This document shows positions 26,051 through 38,251 of a stretch of 64,000 bases of DNA, in pieces; within the stretch, counting starts at the first letter, position 1, and each line of letters begins with the position of its first letter. The notes under the pieces are model-generated. The model had not been told where the DNA came from. It worked only from the letters and a program-made list of their open reading frames with translations, and did no database searches. The position numbers were made by a program, and so were the translations under genes. Origin of the DNA: Rhizobium sp. BG4 (GTDB lineage: Bacteria > Pseudomonadota > Alphaproteobacteria > Rhizobiales > Rhizobiaceae); the NCBI RefSeq assembly GCF_016864575.1, contig NZ_CP044125.1:2471001-2535000 (forward strand). The letters are read 5' to 3'.

Positions 26051-27103
26051 TTATGCCGCCAGGCATTTCAGGAAGCCGTCGACATCGGCTTCCGTCGTCG
26101 CGAAGCTGGTCACCAGGCGGATCAGCGTTTCGTTGTCGCCAACAAGTTCCGGCATGGAAACCGGGATCGGCCATTCATAAAATTTCGCGCCGCGGCTTTC
26201 GGCCGTCTTTGCAGCACTCTTGGTGATCACCGCGAAGACCTCGTTCGATGCCGTCGGCCAGGCAAGGCGGGCAGAGTTGCTGGCGCCGATGCCGGCGCGC
26301 AGGTGATCGGCCATCCCATTCGAATGGCGGGCGAGGCCAAGCCAGAGCTCTTCCTCAAAATAGGCATCGAACTGCGCGGCAATGAAGCGCGACTTGGAGA
26401 AGAGCTGGGCGGCGCGCTTGCGGATGAACGGCATTTCCTTTGCCTGATCCGGATCGAAGAAGACGATTGCCTCCGCACACCAGCAGCCGTTCTTGGTGCC
26501 GCCGAAAGAGAGAATGTCGACGCCGCGCTTCCAGGTCATTTCGGCGGGTGTGGCGCCAAGCGCCACGAGCGCATTGGCAAAACGGGCGCCATCCATATGC
26601 AGCGGCAGATTGCGCTTCCTGGCGATCGAGGAAATCTCGCCGATCTCCGGCAGCGAATAGACGGTGCCGATCTCGGTCGCCTGGGTGATGGTGACGGCGC
26701 TGGCGCGGCCGTGATGCACGGCGTCCTCAGGGTAACCGGCGATCTTTGCCGAAAGTTGCGCGGGATCGATCTTTCCGAACTCGCCGCTGACGGCAACGAG
26801 GCGCGAGGCGTTGGAAAAGAACTCCGGGGCGCCGCATTCATCTTCGATCACATGGGCTTCCGAATGGCAGAAGGTGATGCCGCCGGGGCGCTGGACACTG
26901 GCAAGCGACAGCGAATTGGCAGCTGTGCCGGTCGAGACGAAGAAGACGGCGACATCGCGCTCGAAGACTTCGGAAAAGCGGGCCTGGACCTTTTTGTCGA
27001 GGTCGCTGTTGCCATAGGCGGCGGCAAAGCCGGTGGAAGCGGAAAGCAGGCGCTGGGCAATGGCTTCGTGAGCGCCGGCCCAGTTATCGGATGCGAAGAA
27101 CAT
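26051..27103 (-). CDS. ltaE: Low-specificity L-threonine aldolase
   Basis: From the ATG at 27103 the product is 350 residues of fold-type I PLP enzyme. It starts MFFASDNWAGAHEAI, has STGTAANSL for phosphate binding, HMDGARFANAL (Asp171 pairs with the PLP nitrogen) and SFGGTKNG with the PLP-binding Lys204. These are the threonine aldolase/beta-eliminating lyase motifs. The enzyme splits L-threonine or allo-threonine to glycine and acetaldehyde. An upstream extension to 27178 reads but lacks family similarity. It has its own AT-rich promoter region. Confidence 0.9.
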   Translation of the reverse strand: MFFASDNWAGAHEAIAQRLLSASTGFAAAYGNSDLDKKVQARFSEVFERDVAVFFVSTGTAANSLSLASVQRPGGITFCHSEAHVIEDECGAPEFFSNASRLVAVSGEFGKIDPAQLSAKIAGYPEDAVHHGRASAVTITQATEIGTVYSLPEIGEISSIARKRNLPLHMDGARFANALVALGATPAEMTWKRGVDILSFGGTKNGCWCAEAIVFFDPDQAKEMPFIRKRAAQLFSKSRFIAAQFDAYFEEELWLGLARHSNGMADHLRAGIGASNSARLAWPTASNEVFAVITKSAAKTAESRGAKFYEWPIPVSMPELVGDNETLIRLVTSFATTEADVDGFLKCLAA

Positions 27104-27661
27104 GAGGAAACCGTTTATCAAATGAAAAGGCGGGGCAAATCCCGGCAGGGACATTACGCCATTGCGGTGAGCGATCAAGGCGCCATTGCAGTGAGCGACA
27201 AGGGGCCGCTGGCCGATCCATCACGAAATCTGATTTCGGCAATCAACAAACAAAATAATGCAAAACTGTGTAATTTTATTGCGTACCAAAAATACAGATT
27301 GTAATTTTCATTCGGAAGTTCATGTTTTTTTAATTTGATGGTCTTGCGGGTGCCCCAGCCTTCTGTCATAGAACTAGTGAATTAGGGCAGGGTTGCTGTC
27401 CTATTTTGGCCTTTATGGCCGAAGAGGCGCCGAGAGTCCTGACGTTTTCAGGCTTTCACGTTATAGTCGCCAGGAGCGCGGGCAATCGGCCCAAGCGGAG
27501 GCGGCTGGCAGGCGCGGAGCGCGGCGGATCGCTTTTGGCGGACGCATGCGGCCGGATCTTCACAATGCAACAGCGCTGTCACGCGCCGAACCTAAGATCG
27601 GGGACGGTGCATGACGAAAGGCCGCCCGCAGTCCCCGCGGGCTTTGACAGGAGCGAAGACG
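27104..27661. other. 558-bp divergent intergenic region before ltaE and gltB, with a leader hairpin near gltB
   Basis: No gene is supported. The left part (27230-27320) is strongly AT-rich and probably contains the ltaE promoter. Near gltB, GCCCGC (27624-27629) pairs with GCGGGC (27637-27642) and is followed by TTT, seven bases before the AGGAG of gltB, so the hairpin could affect initiation. No known riboswitch consensus was recognised. Confidence 0.4.
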
Positions 27662-30600
27662 ATGACGAAGAAGACGCCATCCACGAGTTTTGACCAGATT
27701 GCTGCAGCCGATGCGCGCGCAACGGCCAAAACGCGCAAATTCGCTTCCGGTCTGCCTGCCAAGCAGGGCCTCTACGATCCGCGCAACGAGCATGATGCCT
27801 GCGGCGTCGGCTTCGTTGCCCATATGAAGGGCCAGAAGTCGCATCAGATCGTCAAGGACGGTCTCTTCATTCTCGAGAACCTGACGCATCGCGGTGCCGT
27901 CGGCGCCGATCCGCTGATGGGCGATGGCGCCGGCATTCTCGTGCAGATCCCCGACCGCTTCTTCCGCGAGGAGATGGCGAAGCAGGGCATTACCCTGCCG
28001 AAGTTCGGCGAGTATGGCATGGGCCATATCTTCATGCCGCGCGACGAGAAGCAGATCGAGCATTTCAAGAAGGTCATCAAGGACGTCATCGTCGAAGAAG
28101 GCCAGGTCTTCCTCGGCTTCCGCGATGTGCCCGTCGATAACTCCTCGCTCTCCAAGGCGCCCGAGATCGCCGCCACCGAGCCGCATCACGTTCAGGTCTT
28201 CATCGGCGCTGGTAAGGATGCCGCGACCAACGACGAGTTCGAGCGCCGCCTCTTCACGCTCCGCAAGGTGATCTCCAACCGTATCTATGACGAGTTCGAC
28301 GGCGAGGAGAGCAACTTCTATCCGGTGTCGCTGTCATCGGCGACCGTCGTCTACAAGGGCATGTTCCTGGCCTATCAGGTCGGTGACTACTACAAGGACC
28401 TGGCGGACCCGCGCTTCGAATCCGCGGTCGCCCTGGTGCACCAGCGCTTCTCGACCAACACCTTCCCGTCCTGGAAGCTGGCGCATCCGTACCGCATGGT
28501 CGCCCATAACGGCGAAATCAACACGCTGCGCGGCAACGTCAACTGGATGGCGGCGCGTCAGGCTTCGGTTTCCTCGCCGCTCTTCGGTGAGGATATCTCC
28601 AAGCTCTGGCCGATCTCCTATGAGGGGCAGTCGGATACGGCCTGTTTCGATAACGCGCTCGAATTCCTCGTGCGCGGCGGCTACTCCATGGCGCATGCCG
28701 TGATGATGCTGATCCCGGAAGCCTGGGCCGGCAACCAGTCGATGGCTGCCGAACGCAAGGCATTCTACGAATATCACGCCGCTCTTATGGAGCCGTGGGA
28801 TGGCCCGGCAGCCGTTGCCTTCACCGACGGCAAGCAGATCGGCGCGACGCTCGACCGTAACGGCCTGCGTCCGGCCCGCTATCTCGTCACCAACGACGAC
28901 CGCATCATCCTGGCCTCGGAAGCTGGCACGCTGCCGGTTGCCGAAGAGGATATCGTCCAGAAGTGGCGCCTGCAGCCGGGCAAGATGCTGCTGATCGACA
29001 TGGAAAAGGGCCGCATCATCTCTGACGAAGAGGTGAAGTCCGAGCTTGCGACCAAGCATCCCTATCGCAGCTGGCTCGATCGCACCCAGCTCATCCTCGA
29101 AGACCTGAAGCCGGTCGAGCCCCGTGCGCTTCGTCGCGACGTGTCGCTGCTGAACCGCCAGCAGGCCTTCGGCTACACGACCGAAGACACCCGCATCCTG
29201 ATGTCGCCGATGGCGACGACGGGCCAGGAAGCCGTCGGCTCGATGGGCACGGATACGCCGATTTCGGCAATGTCCGAGAAGTCGAAGCTGCTCTACACCT
29301 ATTTCAAGCAGAACTTCGCGCAGGTCACCAACCCGCCGATCGATCCGATCCGCGAAGAGCTGGTCATGAGCCTCGTGTCGTTCATCGGCCCGCGTCCGAA
29401 CCTGCTTGACCATACCGGCATGGCGAATGCCAAGCGTCTGGAAGTGCGCCAGCCGATCCTGACCAATGGCGATCTCGAAAAGATCCGCTCGATCGGCCAC
29501 ACGGAAGACCGCTTCGACACCAAGACGCTCGACTTCACCTATGATGTCGAGCGCGGCGCCGAAGGCATGCCCGAGATGCTCGATCGCCTCTGTGAGCGCG
29601 CCGAAGCTGCGGTCAAGGGCGGCTACAACATCATCGTTCTCTCGGACCGCCAGCTCGGCCCGGACCGCATCGCCATCCCGGCGCTGCTGGCGACTGCTGC
29701 CGTCCACCATCACCTGATCCGCAAGGGTCTGCGCACGTCCGTCGGCATCGTCGTCGAAACCGGCGAGCCACGCGAAGTGCATCACTTCTGCCTGTTGGCC
29801 GGCTACGGCGCCGAAGCGATCAACCCGTATCTCGCCTTCGACACGCTGCTCGACATGCATGCCAAGGGCGAATTCCCGAAGGAAGTCGACGCCTCGGAAG
29901 TCGTCTACCGCTATATCAAGGCTGTCGGTAAGGGCATCCTGAAGGTCATGTCCAAGATGGGCATCTCGACCTATCAGTCCTATTGCGGCGCGCAGATCTT
30001 CGATGCGATCGGCCTGCAGCAGGAACTGGTCGACAAGTATTTCTTCGGCACGGCAACGATGATCGAAGGTGTCGATCTCGCGGCGATCGCCGAGGAAACC
30101 GTTGCCCGTCACAATTCCGCTTTCGGCAAGGATCCGCTGCTCGCCACGACCCTCGATATCGGCGGCGAATATGCCTACCGCATGCGCGGCGAAAGCCACG
30201 CCTGGACGCCGGATGCTGTTGCGACCCTGCAGCACGCCGTTCGCGGCAATGCCGAGGACCGCTACCGTGAATTCGCCGAGATGGTGAACACCTCGGCGCT
30301 GCGCATGAACACGATCCGCGGCCTCTTCAACATCAAGAGTGCCGAGCAGCTCGGCCGCAAGCCGGTCTCCATCGATGAGGTCGAGGCTGCTGCCGATATC
30401 GTCAAGCGCTTCTCGACGGGCGCCATGTCCTTCGGCTCGATCAGCCGTGAGGCGCATACGACGCTGGCAATCGCCATGAACAGGATCGGCGGCAAGTCGA
30501 ACACCGGCGAAGGCGGCGAAGAGAGCGACCGCTACATGCCGCTGCCGGATGGTTCGTCCAACCCGGAACGCTCGGCGATCAAGCAGATCGCGTCGGGACG

Positions 30601-32386
30601 CTTTGGTGTGACCACCGAGTATCTCGTCAACGCCGACATGCTGCAGATCAAGGTCGCGCAGGGTGCGAAGCCCGGCGAAGGTGGTCAGCTGCCTGGCCAC
30701 AAGGTCGATGCGACCGTCGCCAAGACCCGTCACTCGACGCCTGGCGTCGGCCTGATTTCGCCGCCGCCGCACCACGATATCTACTCGATCGAAGATCTGG
30801 CGCAGCTGATCTACGACCTGAAGAACGTCAACCCGACGTCGGATGTCTCGGTCAAGCTCGTCTCGGAAGTCGGCGTCGGCACGGTTGCTGCAGGTGTTGC
30901 CAAGGCGCGCGCCGACCATATCACGGTCTCCGGCTTCGACGGCGGTACCGGCGCATCGCCGCTGACCTCGCTGAAGCATGCCGGGTCGCCGTGGGAAATC
31001 GGCCTTGCCGAGACGCAGCAGACGCTGGTGCTGAACGGCCTTCGTTCGCGCATCGCGCTGCAGGTCGATGGCGGCCTGAAGACCGGCCGCGACGTTATCA
31101 TCGGCGCGCTGCTCGGTGCTGACGAATTCGGCTTCGCGACGGCTCCGCTGATCGCGGCAGGCTGCATCATGATGCGCAAGTGCCACCTGAACACCTGTCC
31201 GGTGGGCGTTGCGACGCAGGATCCGGTCCTGCGCAAGCGCTTCAAGGGCACGGCAGAGCACGTCATCAACTACTTCTTCTTCGTCGCCAACGAAGTGCGC
31301 GAAATCCTGGCGTCCCTCGGCTTCACCAAGCTCGATGACATCATCGGCGCTTCGGAGCTGCTCGAGAAGGACGAGATGCTGGCGCACTGGAAGGCCAAGG
31401 GTCTCGATTTCAGCCGCATCTTCCACAAGGTCGAAGCTGACAAGGAAGCGACCTACTGGACGACCCGCCAGAAGCATCCGATCGACGACATTCTCGACCG
31501 CAAGATGATCGAGCAGGCGCAGCCGGCTCTTACGTCGAAGACCCCGGTTGCCTTCGAAGTCGACATCAAGAACGTCGACCGTTCGGCCGGTGCCATGCTG
31601 TCGGGTGAGGTGGCCAAGCGCTACAATCACCGCGGCCTGAAGGAAGACACGATCAACGTTACCCTCAAGGGTACGGCTGGCCAGAGCTTCGGCGCGTTCC
31701 TTGCCCGCGGCGTCACCTTCAACCTGATCGGCGACGGCAACGACTATGTCGGCAAGGGTCTCTCGGGCGGCAAGATCATCGTTCGTCCGCCTGAGAATTC
31801 GAAGATCGTCGCCGAAGACTCGATCATCGTTGGCAACACCGTTCTCTACGGCGCGACCGAAGGCGAGTGCTACTTCCGCGGTGTCGCGGGCGAGCGCTTC
31901 GCGGTTCGTAACTCCGGCGCCATCGCTGTCGTCGAAGGCGTGGGCGACCACGGCTGCGAATACATGACGGGCGGCGTGGTCGTCGTGCTCGGCGCAACGG
32001 GCCGCAACTTCGCGGCTGGCATGTCCGGCGGTGTGGCCTACGTTCTCGACGAGAGCGGCGACTTCGCCAAGCGCTGCAACATGGCCATGGTCGAACTCGA
32101 GCCGGTTCCGGAAGAGGACGACATGATGGAGAAGCTGCATCATCACGGCGGCGATCTGGCGCACAAGGGACGTGTCGACGTCTCCGGCGACATGACGCGT
32201 CACGACGAGGAGCGCCTCTACCAGCTGATCTCCAACCATCTGCACTACACGGGCTCCACCCGCGCCAAGCAGATCCTGGACGCCTGGGCCGACTACCGCC
32301 CGAAATTCCGCAAGGTCATGCCGGTCGAGTACCGCCGTGCGCTTGAGGAAATGGAGCGCGCCCGGATGGGGATTGCTGCCGAATAA
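27662..32386 (+). CDS. gltB: Glutamate synthase (NADPH) large subunit
   Basis: A 1574-residue protein of typical GltB size. AGGAG at 27649-27653 sets the start. The N-terminal glutaminase (Ntn amidotransferase) begins after a short propeptide at Cys47 in [11 protein letters not shown] central domain follows, then the FMN-binding synthase domain with [13 protein letters not shown] and the 3Fe-4S cluster [12 protein letters not shown] (about residue 1168). The C-terminal GXGXG beta-helix domain closes it. With GltD it converts glutamine plus 2-oxoglutarate to two glutamates using NADPH, the second half of the GS-GOGAT ammonia assimilation route. gltD follows about 220 bp downstream. Confidence 0.97.
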   Translation: MTKKTPSTSFDQIAAADARATAKTRKFASGLPAKQGLYDPRNEHDACGVGFVAHMKGQKSHQIVKDGLFILENLTHRGAVGADPLMGDGAGILVQIPDRFFREEMAKQGITLPKFGEYGMGHIFMPRDEKQIEHFKKVIKDVIVEEGQVFLGFRDVPVDNSSLSKAPEIAATEPHHVQVFIGAGKDAATNDEFERRLFTLRKVISNRIYDEFDGEESNFYPVSLSSATVVYKGMFLAYQVGDYYKDLADPRFESAVALVHQRFSTNTFPSWKLAHPYRMVAHNGEINTLRGNVNWMAARQASVSSPLFGEDISKLWPISYEGQSDTACFDNALEFLVRGGYSMAHAVMMLIPEAWAGNQSMAAERKAFYEYHAALMEPWDGPAAVAFTDGKQIGATLDRNGLRPARYLVTNDDRIILASEAGTLPVAEEDIVQKWRLQPGKMLLIDMEKGRIISDEEVKSELATKHPYRSWLDRTQLILEDLKPVEPRALRRDVSLLNRQQAFGYTTEDTRILMSPMATTGQEAVGSMGTDTPISAMSEKSKLLYTYFKQNFAQVTNPPIDPIREELVMSLVSFIGPRPNLLDHTGMANAKRLEVRQPILTNGDLEKIRSIGHTEDRFDTKTLDFTYDVERGAEGMPEMLDRLCERAEAAVKGGYNIIVLSDRQLGPDRIAIPALLATAAVHHHLIRKGLRTSVGIVVETGEPREVHHFCLLAGYGAEAINPYLAFDTLLDMHAKGEFPKEVDASEVVYRYIKAVGKGILKVMSKMGISTYQSYCGAQIFDAIGLQQELVDKYFFGTATMIEGVDLAAIAEETVARHNSAFGKDPLLATTLDIGGEYAYRMRGESHAWTPDAVATLQHAVRGNAEDRYREFAEMVNTSALRMNTIRGLFNIKSAEQLGRKPVSIDEVEAAADIVKRFSTGAMSFGSISREAHTTLAIAMNRIGGKSNTGEGGEESDRYMPLPDGSSNPERSAIKQIASGRFGVTTEYLVNADMLQIKVAQGAKPGEGGQLPGHKVDATVAKTRHSTPGVGLISPPPHHDIYSIEDLAQLIYDLKNVNPTSDVSVKLVSEVGVGTVAAGVAKARADHITVSGFDGGTGASPLTSLKHAGSPWEIGLAETQQTLVLNGLRSRIALQVDGGLKTGRDVIIGALLGADEFGFATAPLIAAGCIMMRKCHLNTCPVGVATQDPVLRKRFKGTAEHVINYFFFVANEVREILASLGFTKLDDIIGASELLEKDEMLAHWKAKGLDFSRIFHKVEADKEATYWTTRQKHPIDDILDRKMIEQAQPALTSKTPVAFEVDIKNVDRSAGAMLSGEVAKRYNHRGLKEDTINVTLKGTAGQSFGAFLARGVTFNLIGDGNDYVGKGLSGGKIIVRPPENSKIVAEDSIIVGNTVLYGATEGECYFRGVAGERFAVRNSGAIAVVEGVGDHGCEYMTGGVVVVLGATGRNFAAGMSGGVAYVLDESGDFAKRCNMAMVELEPVPEEDDMMEKLHHHGGDLAHKGRVDVSGDMTRHDEERLYQLISNHLHYTGSTRAKQILDAWADYRPKFRKVMPVEYRRALEEMERARMGIAAE

Positions 32387-32606
32387 CTTGCAGAGAAGTC
32401 CGCCGTGCCGGTGCATGGCGGATGACCGGACTATCTTCAAATGACCCGCGCCGATCGGCGGCAGCATCCTGCTGCTGGTCCGCGCGGATGGATCTCAGGG
32501 GATAAGTGCTGATGACGGTCGAAAGAAGCAACCTGCCTCCGAAGTTGAGGCTGATGATGGACAACTGGCCGCAGGCGAGGCGGTCATGAGTGTAAGGGAC
32601 GAAAAT

Positions 32607-34061
<1,455 letters not shown>

Positions 34062-34120
34062 TCTGCCGGTCCGTCCGGTTTCAGACGAGCCGCTTGCGAG
34101 ACATCGCAGGCGGCTTATCT

Positions 34121-34645
34121 ATGCCTGCCATGACCTACTCGTTTCGAAAAGCCGTGCCTGAGGATGCCGCCAATGTTGCGGCTCTGGCGATCCAGGTCTG
34201 GCTGCATACCTATGCGAAGACAGGCATTCGCCGGGCGATTGCCGACTACGTCCTGCAGCAGTTCACCGAGGAAAACTTCAGGCGCCAGATCGCCTCGGAT
34301 CCGCAATATTTCATCCTCTGCGAAAGCAAAGGCCATCTCGTCGGCTATCTGCGGCTGGATTTCGAGGCGCCATGCCCTGATGAGCCCGATATCGATACCG
34401 AGATCGTCACGCTCTATATTCAGGAGCATTTTCTAGGGAAGGGTCTTGGCGCGAAGCTCCTGGAAGAGGCGGACCGCGTGCTGTCAGCGCGCGGCAAGCG
34501 TCATGCCTGGCTTGGGGTCAACCATCAGAACCTCCCGGCAATCCGCTTCTATCAGAAACAGGGGCTTCGGCGGGGCGGCTCGACCTATTTCGAGTTCGAG
34601 GGAGAGCAGCACGAGAATTTCATCTACATCCGCTCTGCCGGTTAG
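34121..34645 (+). CDS. GNAT-family N-acetyltransferase
   Basis: About 174 residues with the GNAT fold. An N-terminal strand-helix (YSFRKAVPEDAANVAALAIQ) is followed by the acetyl-CoA loop IQEHFLGKGLGAKLLEEAD, whose GKGLGAKLL matches the R/Q-x-x-G-x-G/A motif A, and then NHQNLPAIRFYQKQGLRRGG (motif B). It probably acetylates a small molecule or a protein N-terminus; the substrate is unknown. The exact start is uncertain (34121 or 34130). It converges with the DUF459 gene 3 bp away. Confidence 0.87.
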   Translation: MPAMTYSFRKAVPEDAANVAALAIQVWLHTYAKTGIRRAIADYVLQQFTEENFRRQIASDPQYFILCESKGHLVGYLRLDFEAPCPDEPDIDTEIVTLYIQEHFLGKGLGAKLLEEADRVLSARGKRHAWLGVNHQNLPAIRFYQKQGLRRGGSTYFEFEGEQHENFIYIRSAG

Positions 34646-34648
34646 CCG

Positions 34649-35854
34649 TTACTTCGCCGAAACCTGCTTCGGCTCCTTTGCTGGAAGGCGGTAGTCGTCG
34701 ACGCGCCCGGCGGGAGCCTCTTCGACCATGCCGTCCTGCACCAGCATGTCGCGCGGCGACTTGGTGAGCGAGACCGGCGGCGCCTTGGCGCCGAGCAGTT
34801 CGGAGCCGCCGTCGAGATTGGGATCGGAGAGGCTGATGGGCTGCGTATGCGGCACGTTCGGCTCCGGCAGGCCGAGGCTCGGCAGGTTGCTGGTGTCGAG
34901 GCGCACGAGGTCCGGGCTCGCCTGCGTGCCGAGGATGCGGCGGGCGGGCTTTTCGACATAGAAGGCGACCTTGCGGCGGCCGGCCTGCGTCAGGTTGATA
35001 CCGTCGGAGGTGCGCAGGCGCACCTGCTGGCCGTTGATATCGGAACCGGTGACGATGAACTGGCCGCCCTCGTCGACGAAGCCGTCCCAGATGTCGACGA
35101 ACTCGCCGCCGACGCTTTCCACCTGCTTGCGGTAGAGCTGGTTCATCTGCACCGCGTCCGAGGTCATCGAATCGGAACCGAAGGCGGGAAGGCCGACCCA
35201 AAGCAGCGGGATCTTGCGGTTGGTCACTTCCTTGCCGAAATTCAACACGCGCTTCTGATATTCGGCATACCAGGCCTCGGTGCGGAATTTCTCCTTGTCG
35301 CCGTTGATCGCCATCTGCTGGCGGTCGTTGGCGCCGATCATGACGACGACGATGGCGGGCTTCACCTCGTCCATCATCTTCAGGAGCTGCTCGGGCCAAT
35401 TGTAATAATCGTCGCGCACCAGGCCGGAGGAGACGTTGCCGCGCGCATCGATGACGACGCCCGGCGAGGTCTTGAACGCATCGGTCATGCCATCGCCGAG
35501 GCCGCTGGCCAGGAAGTCGCCGACGATCAGGATCTTCTGGGCGTTTTCGAGCTTCTGAACCGTCTCCTCTTGCGGAACGACAGGTGCGGGCTTCGGCGCG
35601 GATGTTACCGCCTTCGGCTTGGCCGGAGGGCGCTTGCGCTGCGGGCGGGGGCGCTCCACATCCGGCGGCGGCGGATAGTCGTCGACATAGGTGCGGCGGC
35701 CGAAGAAGAAATCGAGAATCGAGCGGCGCTCGTAGCGCTCCTGCGCATCGGCGAAATGAACGGGCGCCGTCACGCCGAAAGACAGGGCCAACAGCGCGAT
35801 CGTCGCCGTCCGCCAGCCGGATTTACGCTTGTTGCCCTGTGGTCGCATGGTCAT
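34649..35854 (-). CDS. DUF459 / SGNH-hydrolase family exported protein
   Basis: About 401 residues with a signal peptide (GWRTATIALLALSFGVTAPVH). A Pro/Arg/Lys-rich linker with DDYPPPPDVERPRPQRKRPP follows, and then an SGNH-like domain: ILIVGDFLASGLGDGM (Asp in place of the usual GDS serine block), VVVMIGANDRQQM (block III with Gly-x-Asn-Asp) and DGINLTQAGRRKVA with an altered final block. DUF459 proteins are periplasmic and thought to act on envelope polysaccharide, but the missing canonical Ser makes activity uncertain. The neighbour upstream is a lytic transglycosylase, consistent with an envelope role. Confidence 0.82.
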   Translation of the reverse strand: MTMRPQGNKRKSGWRTATIALLALSFGVTAPVHFADAQERYERRSILDFFFGRRTYVDDYPPPPDVERPRPQRKRPPAKPKAVTSAPKPAPVVPQEETVQKLENAQKILIVGDFLASGLGDGMTDAFKTSPGVVIDARGNVSSGLVRDDYYNWPEQLLKMMDEVKPAIVVVMIGANDRQQMAINGDKEKFRTEAWYAEYQKRVLNFGKEVTNRKIPLLWVGLPAFGSDSMTSDAVQMNQLYRKQVESVGGEFVDIWDGFVDEGGQFIVTGSDINGQQVRLRTSDGINLTQAGRRKVAFYVEKPARRILGTQASPDLVRLDTSNLPSLGLPEPNVPHTQPISLSDPNLDGGSELLGAKAPPVSLTKSPRDMLVQDGMVEEAPAGRVDDYRLPAKEPKQVSAK

Positions 35855-35936
35855 GTCCCGCATCTCGCGGCATTTTCGCATGGAGTGGGCGCGAGCGTCC
35901 ACTCCGGATAGGATTTATGTCGCGAAATCTTGCCGT

Positions 35937-37160
35937 CTAGCGGCGCAGCGCGTTGAGCAGCGGAAGCGAGGGCTCGCCGTCGGCCTGCATGCCCAAGCGC
36001 TCCTGCACGGCCGAGATGGCGGCCTTCGAGCCGGAGCCGAAATTGCCGTCGACTTCGCCGTTGTAATAGCCGAGCGTCTTCAGGCGCGTCTGCAGCTCGA
36101 ATTTTTCCTTCACATCGAGCGTGCCGTCCGGGCGCGGCCAGCGCTGCTTCATGCCGCCATAGCCGGCGATCTCGTCGGCGAGCAGGCCAACGGCAAGCGC
36201 GTAGCTGTCGGAGGCGTTGTACTTCTTGATGGTGAAGAAGTTGGAGGTCATCAGGAAGCCAGGGCCACCAGCGCCGCCCGGCATCTTCAGGATCGCCTTG
36301 GTGCCGGCGTCCTTGAAGCTCTTGCCGTTCGGACGCGTCAGACCCATCGCCGCCCACTGCGCCAGCGTGTGGGTCTTGCCCGCCTGCTTGGCGGCAGAGG
36401 CCGGAACCGAAACTTCGTAGCCCCAGGTCTTGCCGGTCTGCCAGCCGTTCTTGGCAAGCAGGTTGGCCGATGTCGCCAGCGCATCGGGAACCGAATTCCA
36501 GATGTCGCGATGGCCGTTGCCGTCGGCATCGACCGCGTAGAGCAGGTAGCTGGTCGGAATGAACTGCGTGTGGCCCATGGCGCCGGCCCAGGAGCCGGTC
36601 ATGCCATCGGCGGAGATGTCGCCGTTCTGCAGAATCTTGAGGGCTGCGATCAGCTGCTTCTTGGCGAATTTCGCCCGGCGCTCGTCGGCATAGGCCAGCG
36701 TCGCAAGGGCGCGCGGCACGTAATGCAGGCGATCGTCCTTTTCGAGAACGGCGCCGTAATTCGATTCCATCGACCAGATCGCCAGGATGATCGTCTTGTC
36801 GACGCCGAAATGGCGCTCGATGGCGTTCAGAGTCGAGGCGTGCTTTGCGGCCATTTTGCGGCCGATCTCGACCGTATAGGGGTTCACGCGGGAATCCACA
36901 TAGTCCCAAATCTTGGTTGTGAATTCCGGCTGAAAGGCCGCCTTTTCAAGGACTGTAGGGTCGGGTTCGCTCACCCCGGCGAAAGCTTTCCGGTAGGTTG
37001 CCTTGCTGATGCCATTTTGCGCGGCAGTTTGATAAAAATCCGCGATCCACTTCTGGAACCGCTGGTCGGCAGCCGCGTTATGGGGTGCCAAACCGGCGGA
37101 CGCGGTCACAACGAGGGCGAGGGCAAGACCACGAAGGGAGTATTTGTGATTTTTGGTCAT
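35937..37160 (-). CDS. Lytic murein transglycosylase, MltB family (GH103), with peptidoglycan-binding domain
   Basis: From the ATG at 37160 the product is 407 residues with a signal peptide (LRGLALALVVTASAGLA, cleaved near 31). The GH103 catalytic domain has the active-site Glu132 in WSMESNYGAVLE and MGHTQFIPTSY. A C-terminal PG_binding_1 domain (LQTRLKTLGYYNGEVDGNFG) anchors it to the wall. The enzyme cleaves the MurNAc-GlcNAc bond with formation of 1,6-anhydro-MurNAc and works in the periplasm in wall remodelling. No lipobox is present, so it is soluble, unlike E. coli MltB. It is divergent from galU. Confidence 0.92.
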   Translation of the reverse strand: MTKNHKYSLRGLALALVVTASAGLAPHNAAADQRFQKWIADFYQTAAQNGISKATYRKAFAGVSEPDPTVLEKAAFQPEFTTKIWDYVDSRVNPYTVEIGRKMAAKHASTLNAIERHFGVDKTIILAIWSMESNYGAVLEKDDRLHYVPRALATLAYADERRAKFAKKQLIAALKILQNGDISADGMTGSWAGAMGHTQFIPTSYLLYAVDADGNGHRDIWNSVPDALATSANLLAKNGWQTGKTWGYEVSVPASAAKQAGKTHTLAQWAAMGLTRPNGKSFKDAGTKAILKMPGGAGGPGFLMTSNFFTIKKYNASDSYALAVGLLADEIAGYGGMKQRWPRPDGTLDVKEKFELQTRLKTLGYYNGEVDGNFGSGSKAAISAVQERLGMQADGEPSLPLLNALRR

Positions 37161-37360
37161 CGGCAGTCCGTATCCGTCATCTCTGTTACAAGTGCGGCGG
37201 AGGGGCATTCCGTCCGGACCCGAGACTACCGGAACGAAGTCAACAAATTCTTTACCATGACAACGTCTTCCCGTCATCATTTGTAAAACAGTAGCGAATT
37301 TAGCTTAATTCACCCCAAATAGCTTGAGTTCAAAGCGATAAACCCCCCAGGAGGTTCTAC

Positions 37361-38248
37361 GTGACGCAGCAGAAAAAAGTTCGTAAGGCGGTATTCCCGG
37401 TCGCAGGTCTTGGAACCCGGTTCCTTCCAGCGACGAAGGCCGTTCCGAAGGAAATGCTGACCGTCGTCGATAAACCGATCATTCAGTACGTGGTCGACGA
37501 GGCTCTGGAAGCCGGTATCGAACATTTCGTTTTCGTCACCGGCCGCAACAAGCACATCATCGAAGACTATTTCGATATCCATTTCGAACTGGAGCAGACG
37601 CTGCGCGAGCGCAGCAAGAAGGCCGAAATGACGCTGCTCGAAGCGCAGCTGCCGAAGGCCGGCACCGTCAGCTTCACCCGCCAGCAGGAGCCGCTTGGTC
37701 TCGGCCACGCCGTCTGGTGCGCCCGCGAGATCGTCGGCGACGAGCCCTTCGCTCTGCTTCTCCCTGACATGATCATGAAGGCCGAAGGCAAGGGCTGCAT
37801 GAAGGGCATGATCGACCTTTACGGCCAGAGCGGCGGCAACATCATTGCCGTCGAGGAATGCGCTCCGGACCAGGCTCACAAGTACGGTATCGTCGGCGTT
37901 GGCGATGCGATCGGCGACGGCTTCCGCATCACCGGCATGGTCGAAAAGCCTGCCAAGGGCACGGCGCCCTCGAACTTCTTCATCAATGGCCGCTACATCC
38001 TGCAGCCTGAGATCTTCAAGATCCTGGAAACCCAGGAACGCGGCGCCGGCAACGAGATCCAGCTGACCGACGGCATGCTGAAGCTGCTCAAGGATCAGGC
38101 CTTCGCCGGCTACCACTTCCGCGGCACGACCTATGACTGCGGCGCCAAGGATGGCTTCATCCTCGCCAACGTCGCCTTCGCGCTCGACCGTGCGGATATC
38201 CGCCCGACCGTCGAGGAAGGCTTCAAGGCGTTGCTCAAGGGTCTCTGA
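37361..38248 (+). CDS. galU: UTP-glucose-1-phosphate uridylyltransferase
   Basis: A 295-residue enzyme starting at a GTG with AGGAGG six bases before it. The nucleotidyltransferase signature [20 protein letters not shown] (residues 11-30) is complete, followed by [23 protein letters not shown] and [14 protein letters not shown]. It makes UDP-glucose for exopolysaccharide, LPS core and cyclic glucans; the orthologue in Sinorhizobium is also called exoN. It stands alone with the stop only 3 bp from the convergent outer-membrane protein. Confidence 0.95.
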   Translation: MTQQKKVRKAVFPVAGLGTRFLPATKAVPKEMLTVVDKPIIQYVVDEALEAGIEHFVFVTGRNKHIIEDYFDIHFELEQTLRERSKKAEMTLLEAQLPKAGTVSFTRQQEPLGLGHAVWCAREIVGDEPFALLLPDMIMKAEGKGCMKGMIDLYGQSGGNIIAVEECAPDQAHKYGIVGVGDAIGDGFRITGMVEKPAKGTAPSNFFINGRYILQPEIFKILETQERGAGNEIQLTDGMLKLLKDQAFAGYHFRGTTYDCGAKDGFILANVAFALDRADIRPTVEEGFKALLKGL

Positions 38249-38251
38249 AGT

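Noticed and set aside
28334..32467. Minus-strand open frame of 1377 codons opposite gltB
   Set aside because: The plus-strand product is unmistakable glutamate synthase; the antisense frame is a high-GC codon-bias shadow.
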